From Streptomyces sp. CB02923 (lineage in GTDB: Bacteria; Actinomycetota; Actinomycetes; Streptomycetales; Streptomycetaceae), in assembly GCF_001905005.1 (NCBI RefSeq), contig NZ_LWKZ01000023.1:124001-188000 (forward strand): DNA of 64,000 bases, read 5' to 3'. Position 1 is the first letter of the stretch. Each line of letters opens with the position of its first letter. Of this stretch, positions 34,182 to 42,608 are shown piece by piece. The notes under the pieces are model-generated. The model did no database searches. It saw only the letters and a list, made by a program, of their open reading frames with translations, and had not been told where the DNA came from. The translations under genes and the position numbers were made by a program.

Positions 34182-34634
34182 ATGACGAACACGACCACGG
34201 CACAGCACCTCACCGCCATCGACCTCCTCCGCGGCCGCGACTTCCCCGACGAGCCGGTCCGCTCCGCCATGGTCGAGAGCGGCCCGGGATTCCACGTCGC
34301 CCAGCTGCGCGGTGACGAGCAGCTCTGGGACGCCGACCCCGCCGACGTCCAGGAGACCGCGCAGGAGTACCGGGCCGAGCTGGAGGGACTCATATCGGCT
34401 CTCTGCTTACGCTGGGGCGAGCCCGAGGTGCTCGACCTGGCGGACCATCTGGAGCGGGTCGCCATGGGGATGCCCGTCCGGCCGCCGCTCGGTGTCCTGT
34501 GCGGCCAGGTCCCGCGCGTGCACGCCTGGCGTGCCGAAGGGCGCTGGATCGCGGTCGGCCTGGGGGAGGGCGGGCCCGGGATGCCGGTCTTCCAGCTGCT
34601 GGCGGCGGTGGGCCGCGCGGACACCGCGGGCTGA
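34182..34634 (+). CDS. hypothetical protein with an in-frame TTA codon
   Basis: 150 residues from ATG 34182. Acidic, soluble, no membrane segment or signal peptide. Conserved-looking pieces are F-H-V-A-Q-L-R-G-D-E-Q-L-W-D (about residues 37-50) and a C-terminal A-W-R-A-E-G-R-W-I-A-V-G-L-G. I do not recognise a family. Codon 76 is TTA (34407-34409), so expression may depend on bldA. Divergent from the ROK gene (about 206 bp apart), which could regulate it. Confidence 0.65.
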   Translation: MTNTTTAQHLTAIDLLRGRDFPDEPVRSAMVESGPGFHVAQLRGDEQLWDADPADVQETAQEYRAELEGLISALCLRWGEPEVLDLADHLERVAMGMPVRPPLGVLCGQVPRVHAWRAEGRWIAVGLGEGGPGMPVFQLLAAVGRADTAG

Positions 34635-34795
34635 GCACGGGAAACGGGTGGCGGCAGGGGTGCCGTCGGCCCGTCGCGGACCGGTGGCACCGCCGACGCC
34701 ACCCGTCCTGGGCCCGTGGGCTGCGGGGGCCGCGCGCGGACCGTACCGGCGCGGCCGCCCCCGTGTCTCCGTGCGGACGGTTCGTCCGGCTCGGT

Positions 34796-36409
34796 CTACT
34801 TGTCCTGCTCGCCCTGCTTGTCGCGTTGGTGCGCCCAGGGGTGGCGCAGGCGGATCCAGATGTCCCGGGCCTGGCGCCCCGCCTCGGTCCGGCTGTGGGC
34901 CACCAGCTCGCGGGCCTGCTCCGGGGTCTCGACCATCGGGCCGGACCCCCGCAGCGGCTTGCCCGCCGTCTCGTGCAGGAAGAAGGCGGCGATGAAGCCG
35001 ATGACGCCCGCCACCATCAGGTAGTACGCGGGGATCATATGACTGCCCGTGGACGCCACCAGCGCGGAGGCCACCAGCGGAGTGGTACCGCCGAAGAGCG
35101 AGACGGAGATGTTGAACGCGATGGACAGCGCCCCGTAGCGCAGATGGGTGGGGAAGAGCGCCGGCAGCGTCGAGGCGGAGGTGCCCGCGAAGCACACCAG
35201 CAGCAGGCCCAGGACGAGGCACCCGAGGGAGGGCAGCAGGATCCCGCCTTCGCGGATCAGCAGGAACGCCGGGTAGGCCAGCACCACGAGCGCGACGCTG
35301 GACACCATGAACACCGGCCGGCGGCCCCACCGGTCCGAGGTGCGGCCCACGGTCGTGATCGACAGTGCGACGACGACCATGGTCCCCAGGACCATCAGCT
35401 GCGCCGTCGTGGCGTCCTCGCCGAGCGTCTCGGTCATGAAGGTGGGAAGGTAGGACGTCACCATGTAGTTGGTGACGTTGTACAGCAGCACCAACCCCAT
35501 GCAGATCAGCACGGCTTCCCAGTGCCCGGTGAAGATCTCCTTCAGCCGGCCCTTGCCCGACTGCCGGGCCTCCTCGATGGGGGTGTCGCCGGCGGCCGCG
35601 TTCTCGGCCTCCTGCCGCGCGGCCTCCGCCTCCTGCTTGAAGGCCGGGGTCTCCTCCAGCTTCATGCGCATGTAGAGGCCGATCAGGCCGAGCGGCCCGG
35701 CCACCATGAAGGGGATGCGCCATCCCCAGCTCTCCAGGCCGTCCGTACCCAGTACGGCGGTGAGCACGGTGACCAGGCCCGAGCCGAGGGCGTAGCCGAC
35801 GAAGGTGCCGAAGTCGAGCCAGCTGCCGAGGAAGCCGCGGCGCTTGTCCGGGGCGTACTCGGCGATATAGGTCGTGGCACCGGCGTACTCACCACCGGTG
35901 GAGAAGCCCTGCACCAGTCGGCACAGGAGCAGCAGCAGGGGCGCCGCGAAGCCGATGGAGTCGTAGCCGGGCAGGAAGCCGACCGCGAAGGTGCTGATCG
36001 CCATCATGATCATGGTGGCGGCCAGGACCCGCTGCCGTCCGATGCGGTCGCCCAGCGGTCCGAAGACCAGACCGCCGAGCGGCCGCACAAGGAAGGCGGC
36101 GGCGAAGGTGGCGAAGGTGGAGACGAGCTGGGCGCCGGGGGAGCTGGACGGGAAGAAGACCTTGCCCATCGTGGCCGCCAGATAGGCGTAGACCCCGAAG
36201 TCGAACCACTCCATCGTGTTGCCGAGGGCGGCCGCCGTGACCGCGCGGCGAACCTGCGGTCCGGGGGTGACGGTGACTTCCTCGACACTGAGCTGGTTTT
36301 TGCGTCGGCGCAGCAGGGTGCGCAGCAGCCGGTCGGTGTCGGAGTTTCTTCCTCCGTCCGACCGCTTGTTCCGCCGGACGCGCGGCGGCTGAGGCTGACC
36401 GGTAGTCAT
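34796..36409 (-). CDS. proP: MFS transporter, ProP-like (metabolite:H+ symporter family)
   Basis: 537 residues from ATG 36409 (AGGACGAG upstream). After a basic ~55-residue cytoplasmic head come twelve hydrophobic segments. Family signatures: G-N-T-M-E-W-F-D-F-G-V-Y-A-Y (segment 1), G-D-R-I-G-R-Q-R-V-L (loop 2-3), R-L-V-Q-G-F-S-T-G-G-E-Y (segment 4-5) and W-G-R-R-P-V-F in loop 8-9. These match the proline/betaine/alpha-ketoglutarate/shikimate symporters; proline/betaine uptake is the closest guess. The C-terminal ~50 residues are cytoplasmic and charged. The 240-bp upstream region is less GC-rich, as usual for a promoter, but I cannot fix a -35/-10 pair. Confidence 0.88.
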   Translation of the reverse strand: MTTGQPQPPRVRRNKRSDGGRNSDTDRLLRTLLRRRKNQLSVEEVTVTPGPQVRRAVTAAALGNTMEWFDFGVYAYLAATMGKVFFPSSSPGAQLVSTFATFAAAFLVRPLGGLVFGPLGDRIGRQRVLAATMIMMAISTFAVGFLPGYDSIGFAAPLLLLLCRLVQGFSTGGEYAGATTYIAEYAPDKRRGFLGSWLDFGTFVGYALGSGLVTVLTAVLGTDGLESWGWRIPFMVAGPLGLIGLYMRMKLEETPAFKQEAEAARQEAENAAAGDTPIEEARQSGKGRLKEIFTGHWEAVLICMGLVLLYNVTNYMVTSYLPTFMTETLGEDATTAQLMVLGTMVVVALSITTVGRTSDRWGRRPVFMVSSVALVVLAYPAFLLIREGGILLPSLGCLVLGLLLVCFAGTSASTLPALFPTHLRYGALSIAFNISVSLFGGTTPLVASALVASTGSHMIPAYYLMVAGVIGFIAAFFLHETAGKPLRGSGPMVETPEQARELVAHSRTEAGRQARDIWIRLRHPWAHQRDKQGEQDK

Positions 36410-36649
36410 CTCGTCCTGTCGCTAGGGGCTGAGCGGCACATGGGTACCTCCGAGTATCAACGCAATGGTCGAAATCGGCATAACCAGCATAGGAACGACA
36501 CGAATGGGGCCAACGGAACGCCTGGCGGCTTATCGGCTCACTGGCCGTATCCGTCCGGCGTAACACTCCCGAACGGCCTAAACGCTCCGCACCGCCCCAC
36601 TACTCTGTGCGTCCTACACACAACGCACGCCTTACCCGTAACGCGCGAC

Positions 36650-37225
36650 TCACACGTCCCGCGTGTCACCTTCCTCGGCCTCTTCGGCGAAAGCCGCCGC
36701 GCGCAGCCGCCCGTACTCCTCCGCCAGGGCGGCCGGCGACCAGTGGGCATTGAGCCCGCTCGGATTGGGCAGCACCCAGATGCGGGTACCACCGATCGTG
36801 CGGTCCTGCGGCCCGACCCGGGCGTGCTTGTCGTCGAAAGCCACCCGGTAGGCCGTCACCCCGGCCACCGCGAGCCACTCCGGCCGCAGCCGCCGCACCT
36901 TCTCGGCCAGCTGCCGCCCGCCCTCGCGGAACTCCTCGGCGGTCAGCTCGTCGGCCCTGGCGCTCGCCCGCTCCACGACATTGGTGATGCCGATGCCGTA
37001 CGCGAGCATCTCCTCCTGCTCGGCGGGCCGCAGCACCCGCGGCGTGAACCCGGACGCGTGCAGGACCGGCCAGAAGCGGTTGCCGGGCCGGGCGAAGTGA
37101 TGGCCAGCGGCGGCCGACATCAGCCCGGGGTTGATACCGCAGAAAAGCACCCGCAGGCCGGGCGCCGCCACGTCGGGGACGAGGCGGCCGCGCGCGGCCT
37201 GCAGTTCCTCGGGAGTGAATCCCAT
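36650..37225 (-). CDS. mug: G/U mismatch-specific DNA glycosylase (Mug/TDG)
   Basis: 191 residues. The active-site loop L-F-C-G-I-N-P-G-L (residues ~27-35, with the catalytic Asn) and the DNA-insertion loop V-L-P-N-P-S-G-L-N-A-H (~150-160) identify the TDG/Mug family, which removes uracil or damaged pyrimidines mispaired with G. Ends with an acidic tail. Follows purB by 12 bp on the same strand, so probably co-transcribed with it. Confidence 0.92.
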   Translation of the reverse strand: MGFTPEELQAARGRLVPDVAAPGLRVLFCGINPGLMSAAAGHHFARPGNRFWPVLHASGFTPRVLRPAEQEEMLAYGIGITNVVERASARADELTAEEFREGGRQLAEKVRRLRPEWLAVAGVTAYRVAFDDKHARVGPQDRTIGGTRIWVLPNPSGLNAHWSPAALAEEYGRLRAAAFAEEAEEGDTRDV

Positions 37226-37237
37226 CTCAGCGGAGCC

Positions 37238-38671
37238 TCACAGGATGGAGCCCGGCGTGTACGCCGCGGCTTCCGGGTACTGCTTGGTGATCTCCTCGAC
37301 GCGGGACACGACGGCGGCCACCTGGTCGGCGGCGGCGCCCGTGAAGGACAGCTTGTCGGCCATCAGCGCGTCCAACTGCGCCTTGTCCAGCGGGATCCGC
37401 TCGTCCGCCGCCAGCTTGTCCAGCAGCTCGTTGCGCTCCGCGCCCTGTTCGCGCATGGCGAGCGCCGCGGCGACCGCGTTCTCCTTGATCGCCTCGTGCG
37501 CCACCTCGCGGCCCACCCCGGCCCGTACGGCGCCCATGAGCACCTTGGTCGTGGCGAGGAACGGCAGATAGCGGTCCAGCTCCCGCGCGACGACGGCGGG
37601 GAAGGCGCCGAACTCGTCCAGCACGGTCAGGAACGTCTCCAGCAGCCCGTCCAGGGCGAAGAAGGAGTCCGGCAGCGCGACCCGGCGCACCACCGAGCAG
37701 GACACGTCGCCCTCGTTCCACTGGTCGCCGGACAGCTCGCCGGCCATCGAGGCATAGCCGCGCAGGATGACCATCAGGCCGTTGACGCGCTCGCAGGAGC
37801 GGGTGTTCATCTTGTGCGGCATCGCGGACGAGCCCACCTGGCCGGGCTTGAAGCCCTCGGTCACCAGCTCGTGGCCGGCCATCAGGCGGATGGTCTTGGC
37901 GAGCGAGGACGGCGCCGCGGCCAGCTGCACCAGCGCGGTGACCACGTCGTAGTCCAGCGAGCGCGGATAGACCTGGCCGACGGAGGTGAACGCCTGGCCG
38001 AAGCCGAGGTGGCCGGCGATCCGCTGCTCCAGGTCGGCCAGCTTCGCGGCGTCGCCGCCCAGCAGGTCCAGCATGTCCTGCGCCGTGCCGACCGGGCCCT
38101 TGATGCCGCGCAGCGGGTAGCGGGTCAGCAGGTCGGTGAGGCGCCCGTGCGCCACCAGCAGCTCGTCGGCGGCGCTCGCGAAGCGCTTGCCCAGCGTGGT
38201 CGCCTGGGCCGCGACGTTGTGCGAACGCCCCGCCATGACCAGCTCGGCGTGCTCACCGGCGAGCCGGCCCAGCCGCGCCAGGACGGCGACCGTACGGTCG
38301 CGCATCAGCTCCAGCGACAGCCGGATCTGCAGCTGCTCGACGTTCTCGGTCAGGTCGCGCGAGGTCATGCCCTTGTGGACCTGCTCGTGCCCGGCGAGCG
38401 CGTTGAACTCCTCGATACGGGCCTTGACGTCGTGCCGGGTGACCTTCTCCCGCTCGGCGATCGACGCCAGGTCGACGTTCTCCAGCACCCGCTCGTAGTC
38501 GGCGAGGGCCCCCTCGGGCACCTCCACTCCGAGGTCCTTCTGCGCGCGGAGCACCGCGAGCCACAGCTTGCGCTCCAGCTTGACCTTGTACTCGGGGGAC
38601 CACAGGACGGCGAGCTCCGCAGAGGCGTAGCGGCCGGCCAGGACATTCGGAATGCGGGGCTTGGCAGTCAC
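37238..38671 (-). CDS. purB: adenylosuccinate lyase
   Basis: 477 residues from GTG 38671. Fumarase/aspartase superfamily enzyme acting twice in purine synthesis (SAICAR to AICAR; adenylosuccinate to AMP). The signature loop G-S-S-A-M-P-H-K-M-N (about residues 278-287) carries the catalytic Ser; M-T-S-R-D-L-T-E-N (~104) and G-R-S-H-N (~148) give the other active-site residues. Length is normal. A TAGAAT -10 box ends 8 bp before the start codon and no ribosome site is present, indicating a leaderless mRNA. Downstream gene mug lies 12 bp away. Confidence 0.96.
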   Translation of the reverse strand: MTAKPRIPNVLAGRYASAELAVLWSPEYKVKLERKLWLAVLRAQKDLGVEVPEGALADYERVLENVDLASIAEREKVTRHDVKARIEEFNALAGHEQVHKGMTSRDLTENVEQLQIRLSLELMRDRTVAVLARLGRLAGEHAELVMAGRSHNVAAQATTLGKRFASAADELLVAHGRLTDLLTRYPLRGIKGPVGTAQDMLDLLGGDAAKLADLEQRIAGHLGFGQAFTSVGQVYPRSLDYDVVTALVQLAAAPSSLAKTIRLMAGHELVTEGFKPGQVGSSAMPHKMNTRSCERVNGLMVILRGYASMAGELSGDQWNEGDVSCSVVRRVALPDSFFALDGLLETFLTVLDEFGAFPAVVARELDRYLPFLATTKVLMGAVRAGVGREVAHEAIKENAVAAALAMREQGAERNELLDKLAADERIPLDKAQLDALMADKLSFTGAAADQVAAVVSRVEEITKQYPEAAAYTPGSIL

Positions 38672-38679
38672 GTGACGAG

Positions 38680-38685
38680 ATTCTA
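38680..38685 (-). promoter_or_regulatory. -10 element of a leaderless purB promoter
   Basis: Reverse-strand TAGAAT at 38685-38680, eight bases before the purB GTG, so transcription should start at or next to the start codon. The -35 at 17-18 bp (ATTCGG/CATTCG) is weak. Confidence 0.45.
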
Positions 38686-38817
38686 CTGGTCACCCGACAG
38701 CCCCGAATGCCAGCCCTCTGACCTGGGAGAACTGTTCATTTTCTGGATTGACTGGGCTGGTGGGCGGGAAGCGGAGGCAGCCGCCAGAGGCCCCCCGCGG
38801 CCCGGCCCCGGGAAGCG

Positions 38818-38863
38818 CGGCGGCCCCGCCGGGCGGCTCGTGGCCGGGCCGGCGGGGCCGCCG
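38818..38863 (-). terminator. long GC-rich hairpin ending the 2-MIB operon
   Basis: Perfect 15-bp inverted repeat (38818-38832 with 38849-38863, arms CGGCGGCCCCGCCGG and its complement) around a 16-nt loop, beginning 9 bp after the methyltransferase stop codon. No U-run; typical of streptomycete hairpin terminators and may also stabilise the 3' end. Confidence 0.65.
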
Positions 38864-38872
38864 GGACGCTCC

Positions 38873-39748
38873 TCAGATCCGGTCGGCGGCGATCAGCAGG
38901 TACTGGAAGCTGCCGTTGCGGTACGCGGTCAGAAAGGTTTCCTCAATGCCCGTGACCAGGTGATCGGCCTGGCTGCGCAGTTCCCAGTACGGCAGCGTGA
39001 CCTCGGTGAGGTCCTGGACGTGTACGGGGACCAGCCGGTGGCGGGCCATCGCGCGGAAGTACGCCGACCGCGGATGGATGTCGCAGATGTAGTGGGCGTT
39101 GATGAGGGACACCTCGCGGGAGGCGCGCCCGTAGGCGTCGTTGTAACAGCCGGTGATCGTCACATAGCGCCCGCCGCGCCGCAGCAGCCGCGCGTGCTCG
39201 GCGAACAGCAGGTCCAGCTCGACGTACATGGTCGACTCGTTGTTCCAGGACGCGGCGTACGCGCCGGTGGCGAAGCCGGTGTCGAGCATGTTGCGGTGGT
39301 GGTAGCGCACCTTGTCGGCGATACCGCGCTTGCGGGCCTGCTCATTGGCGAAGTCGGCCTGCTTGGCGGAGATGGTGGCCCCGTCGCTGTGGCAGCCGTG
39401 GCGCAGGTGCGCGACCACGCTGCCGCCGCCGCGTCCGCACCCGGCGTCGAAGACGCGGTCGCCGGGTGTCAGCGCACCGAGGTGGGAGGCGAGCAGCTCG
39501 GCCTGGGCGTGTTCGAGGCGGTGCAGTTCGCCGGTGAGGCGTTCGCGGCGCCGGACGGGGTCCGGCTCGTCCAGTACGGACCGGTCGGCCTCCCCGATGC
39601 CGTAGTGGTGGTGGTACAGGTCGTCGATCTTGCCGAGCTCCAGGTTGACCGGGTTCTCCTCGGTGTTCCAGTAGTCCGCGACGCGGGCCTGGTACGTGGA
39701 GCAGGCCGGCATGAGCGGGCGTGCGGCGGGGACGTGCGCAGTGGTCAA
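38873..39748 (-). CDS. gppmt: geranyl diphosphate 2-C-methyltransferase (2-MIB pathway)
   Basis: 291 residues. SAM-dependent enzyme that adds a methyl group to C2 of geranyl diphosphate, giving 2-methyl-GPP for the neighbouring terpene synthase. Motif I V-F-D-A-G-C-G-R-G-G-G-S (~residues 98-109); N-terminal Y-Q-A-R-V-A-D-Y-W-N and L-G-K-I-D-D-L-Y-H-H-H-Y-G-I-G are characteristic of this family and contain diphosphate-contacting residues; W-N-N-E-S-T-M-Y (~168-175) is the substrate-pocket stretch. Last gene of a three-gene operon (33 bp after the synthase), followed by a strong hairpin. Confidence 0.93.
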   Translation of the reverse strand: MTTAHVPAARPLMPACSTYQARVADYWNTEENPVNLELGKIDDLYHHHYGIGEADRSVLDEPDPVRRRERLTGELHRLEHAQAELLASHLGALTPGDRVFDAGCGRGGGSVVAHLRHGCHSDGATISAKQADFANEQARKRGIADKVRYHHRNMLDTGFATGAYAASWNNESTMYVELDLLFAEHARLLRRGGRYVTITGCYNDAYGRASREVSLINAHYICDIHPRSAYFRAMARHRLVPVHVQDLTEVTLPYWELRSQADHLVTGIEETFLTAYRNGSFQYLLIAADRI

Positions 39749-39781
39749 CGGTGACTCCTTGCCGTGGTGCGCTGGATCGGT

Positions 39782-40846
39782 CTACCAGTAGTTGGGCAGG
39801 TGGTAGCGGTCGCTGTTGGTGGCGTGCCATTCGTGGTTGCCGGCCACCCAGTCGGACAGGCTCCGGGTGTAGCGCTCCACGAGCGGGGAGGTCCCGGCCA
39901 GCTCGGCCGCCTCCGTCTCGTACGCCTCCATGATCTGGTTGTGGATGTCGACACTCTTCAGGTAGGCGGCCTTCAGGCCGCGCCGGTCGTTGGCGGCCAC
40001 CACCTGGGGCAGGTTGAGATGGTCCGGGTCGCTCGCCAGCTCCTTGGTGAAGGAGTAGAGGTCGTTGACGATGGTGGTGGCGTTGCAGGCCAGGGCGGTG
40101 ATCCGCTGGATCTCCGGGCGGGCGTACACGGCCTCGGGCAGCTCGTAGCCGTCCACGGCGTCGACGATCGACAGGCAGGGGCGGAAGTTGTTGAACTGCC
40201 GCATGACCAGGTACTCCCAGACACGCGGCATGTGCCGTGCCTCCGCCCAGGACGCTTCGGCGAGATAGCCGAGGTGCAGCCGGGCCATGTCGTGGAGGAA
40301 CCGGGCGGTCTGGCTGGGGGTCGCCAGGGCCGCGTAGTCCTTCACAGCCCAGTAGTACGAGCGCAGGGGCCCGTCGGCCTGCACGCCCTGGCGCCACTCC
40401 TCATCCGTCTCCGGGGTGCCGTGGAACGGGTCCAGGGCCGACTGGGCGATGATCAGCCGGCCGCCCAGTCCGCGGCGCGCGCCGCCCTTGCCCTCGTCCT
40501 CCTCGCAATAGCAGTTGTCGACGATGTTCTCGGCCAGCAGCAGTTTGCCCGCGGCGGTGAGGCGTTCGAGGTCGGCCGCTTCGGGATGCTGCAGGACGAC
40601 GGCCCGGCCGAACCGGAAGCCGGTGAACTCACCGGACCACTGCGCGGGGAACAGGTCCAGCCCGCGGGCCCAGTCCTCCAGCCTGCGGTCGATCTCCGCG
40701 GCCTTCTCCGGGTCGGCCGGGGCGGCCGGCCGGTACCGCAGCCCGGGGACGGCGCCGCCGCGCCGGGTCGGCCGGGCAGGGGCGAGGCTCGGCGGGCCGG
40801 GCATCCTGAACGCGGAGGTGGTGGTGGTCGTACTGGATGTGCTCAT
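39782..40846 (-). CDS. tpc: 2-methylisoborneol synthase (class I terpene cyclase)
   Basis: 354 residues from ATG 40846 (GTGGAG upstream). Cyclises 2-methyl-GPP to the earthy odorant 2-methylisoborneol. Features: disordered Ser/Thr/Pro N-terminus (1-~45) with F-R-M-P-G-P-P-S-L; N-E/acidic motif region A-E-N-I-V-D-N-C-Y-C-E-E; R-Q-F-N-N-F-R-P-C; NSE motif N-D-L-Y-S-F-T-K-E; C-terminal W-H-A-T-N-S-D-R-Y. The usual D-D-C-Y-C-E metal motif reads D-N-C-Y-C-E here. The disordered N-terminus is known in this family to direct loading into the encapsulin shell encoded just upstream (17-bp gap). Everything else indicates an active enzyme. Confidence 0.93.
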   Translation of the reverse strand: MSTSSTTTTTSAFRMPGPPSLAPARPTRRGGAVPGLRYRPAAPADPEKAAEIDRRLEDWARGLDLFPAQWSGEFTGFRFGRAVVLQHPEAADLERLTAAGKLLLAENIVDNCYCEEDEGKGGARRGLGGRLIIAQSALDPFHGTPETDEEWRQGVQADGPLRSYYWAVKDYAALATPSQTARFLHDMARLHLGYLAEASWAEARHMPRVWEYLVMRQFNNFRPCLSIVDAVDGYELPEAVYARPEIQRITALACNATTIVNDLYSFTKELASDPDHLNLPQVVAANDRRGLKAAYLKSVDIHNQIMEAYETEAAELAGTSPLVERYTRSLSDWVAGNHEWHATNSDRYHLPNYW

Positions 40847-40863
40847 GGTCCGTACTCCACAGG

Positions 40864-42327
40864 TCAGTCGGCGGTCCGGCCGAGCTGGACGTTCTCCAGG
40901 ACACCGGCCGCGTCCGGCACGAGGATGGCCAGCGAGTAGTAGGCGGTGACGAGGTAGTTGATGACGGCGGCCTGGTCGATGCCCATGAAGCGGACGTTCA
41001 GGCCGGGCTGGTGCTCCTCGGGGAGCCCCGTCCGGTACAGGCCGACGACGCCCTGGTCGTCCTCGCCGGTCCGCAGCGCGATGATGCTGCTGGTGTGCGT
41101 CTCGCTGACGGGGATCTTGCCGCACGGGAAGATCGGGACCCCGCGCCAGGCCGGGACCTGATGCCCGTTGACGTCCGCCGAGCCCGGTACGAGGCCGCGC
41201 TTGTTGCACTGCCGGAAGAAGGCGGCAATCGCCTTCGGATGGGCCAGGAACAACCGGGTCTTACGGCGCATGGACAGCAGCTCGTCCATGTCGTCGGGGG
41301 TGGGCGGGCCGGTGTGGGTACTGATGCGCTGCCCGTAGTCGGCGTTGTGCAGCAGCCCGAACTCCCGGTTGTTCACCAGCTCCCACTCCTGGCGCTCGCG
41401 GATCTCCTCGACGGTGAGCCGGAGTTGCTGCTGCGTCTGGTCCATCGGCTCGTTGTAGAGATCGGCGACCCGGGAGTGCACGCGCAGCACGCTCTGGGTC
41501 AGCGAGAGTGCGTACTCCCGAGGGGTGAGGTCGTAGTCGGCGAATCCGCCGAGCAGTGCCGGTTCGCCGACGTGTCCCGCCTGCACCGGTACGTCCGCCT
41601 CGCCCCGGCGGTTCATCGGCAGCCGCTGCCGTTCCGCGTACGCGGCCAGGTGCGCGGCCAGGGAGGGCGCGCGGTCGGTGAACTCCCGGATCGTGTCCCA
41701 GGGAAGCGCCAGCAGGACGCCCGCGGTCTCGGCCCGTACCGACGTCGGCCACCGCGGGTCGGGGCGGCCGATCGCCTCGTCCCCGATCTGGTCGCCGTCC
41801 GTGACGACACCGACGATCTCCTCCTCGCCGTACTTGCCGGGCGCGTAGCGGGCGAACCGCCCGTGGACGACGAGGTACGCCTCGGTGGCGGGCTGCCCCG
41901 CCTCGAAGAGGACCTGGCCGGGCCGGACCTCCCGGACCCGGAAGCGTCCGGCGAGATCCGTGAGCACCTCGGCGTCGGAGTAGCCGCGCAGGGCGGGCAG
42001 CTCGGTGAGGGTCTGCGGGATCACCTTGATGTCGTCCGCGCCATTGTGCTCGAACTGGACGCGGCCACGGCCGGTACGGAGTTGCAGGCGCCGGTTGACC
42101 CGGTAGGTGCCGCCTCTGACGTCCACCCACGGCAGCATCTTCAGCAGCCATCGGGAAGTGATGGCCTGCATCTGGGGTGGGGTCTTGGTGGTGGTCGCCA
42201 GTTGGCGCGCGGCCTGGGTGCTGAGACTGGTGAGCACGCCCCCCGCGGACGGATCGGACGGATCGAGGGCGCTCTCTTCGACTGCGGAACCGGGGACACG
42301 GTCGGGGACGCGGTCCGGTACGGGCAC
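40864..42327 (-). CDS. Family 2B encapsulin shell protein with cyclic-nucleotide-binding insert (EshA-like)
   Basis: 487 residues from GTG 42327 (GGAGGA upstream). Relatives called EshA/cyclic-nucleotide-binding protein were recently shown to be HK97-fold Family 2B encapsulins that enclose 2-MIB synthase. A flexible N-terminal arm (~1-45) is followed by shell-fold sequence (L-L-K-M-L-P-W-V-D-V-R-G-G-T-Y-R-V-N), an inserted cNMP domain (~115-235: G-Q-V-L-F-E-A-G, phosphate-cassette-like G-D-E-A-I...P-R-W-P-T-S-V), then the rest of the shell fold (~260-487), ending V-E-N-V-Q-L-G type L-E-N-V-Q-L-G. First gene of the operon; its product would compartmentalise the synthase. Whether the insert binds cAMP is uncertain. 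Confidence 0.92.
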   Translation of the reverse strand: MPVPDRVPDRVPGSAVEESALDPSDPSAGGVLTSLSTQAARQLATTTKTPPQMQAITSRWLLKMLPWVDVRGGTYRVNRRLQLRTGRGRVQFEHNGADDIKVIPQTLTELPALRGYSDAEVLTDLAGRFRVREVRPGQVLFEAGQPATEAYLVVHGRFARYAPGKYGEEEIVGVVTDGDQIGDEAIGRPDPRWPTSVRAETAGVLLALPWDTIREFTDRAPSLAAHLAAYAERQRLPMNRRGEADVPVQAGHVGEPALLGGFADYDLTPREYALSLTQSVLRVHSRVADLYNEPMDQTQQQLRLTVEEIRERQEWELVNNREFGLLHNADYGQRISTHTGPPTPDDMDELLSMRRKTRLFLAHPKAIAAFFRQCNKRGLVPGSADVNGHQVPAWRGVPIFPCGKIPVSETHTSSIIALRTGEDDQGVVGLYRTGLPEEHQPGLNVRFMGIDQAAVINYLVTAYYSLAILVPDAAGVLENVQLGRTAD

Positions 42328-42608
42328 ATTTCCTCCGGAGGTGAACAGGAGTGAGGCGAACGGCCGTTGGTGAACAAGAGGGCCGTGTGCGGCAATAAGC
42401 GAAACAGGTGGAAGTGCGCCGCCGGTACGGCGTGAAAGGGGGCGCCTTTGCGTTCGGGAGGCATAAACATCTGATGGTTGGCAAAAGGGGCGCAGAGGCG
42501 CTGGCGTGCGCCCCCCGGAGGGCTGAGGGCGGCTACCGGGCGTCGCACTGATCAGCGGCCCCGGAATCGAAGTCCGGTGCCGCGCACGCCGGTTGTTCCG
42601 GCAGCGGG

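Noticed and set aside
34499..39754. A 1,751-codon open frame on the plus strand
   Set aside because: It is the antisense shadow of the MFS, mug, purB and methyltransferase genes, a usual effect of G/C-biased third positions; no homology and poor composition.
42434..42448. AAAGG-N5-CCTTT repeat upstream of the encapsulin gene as operator
   Set aside because: Arms are short and low-complexity; no promoter could be aligned with it.
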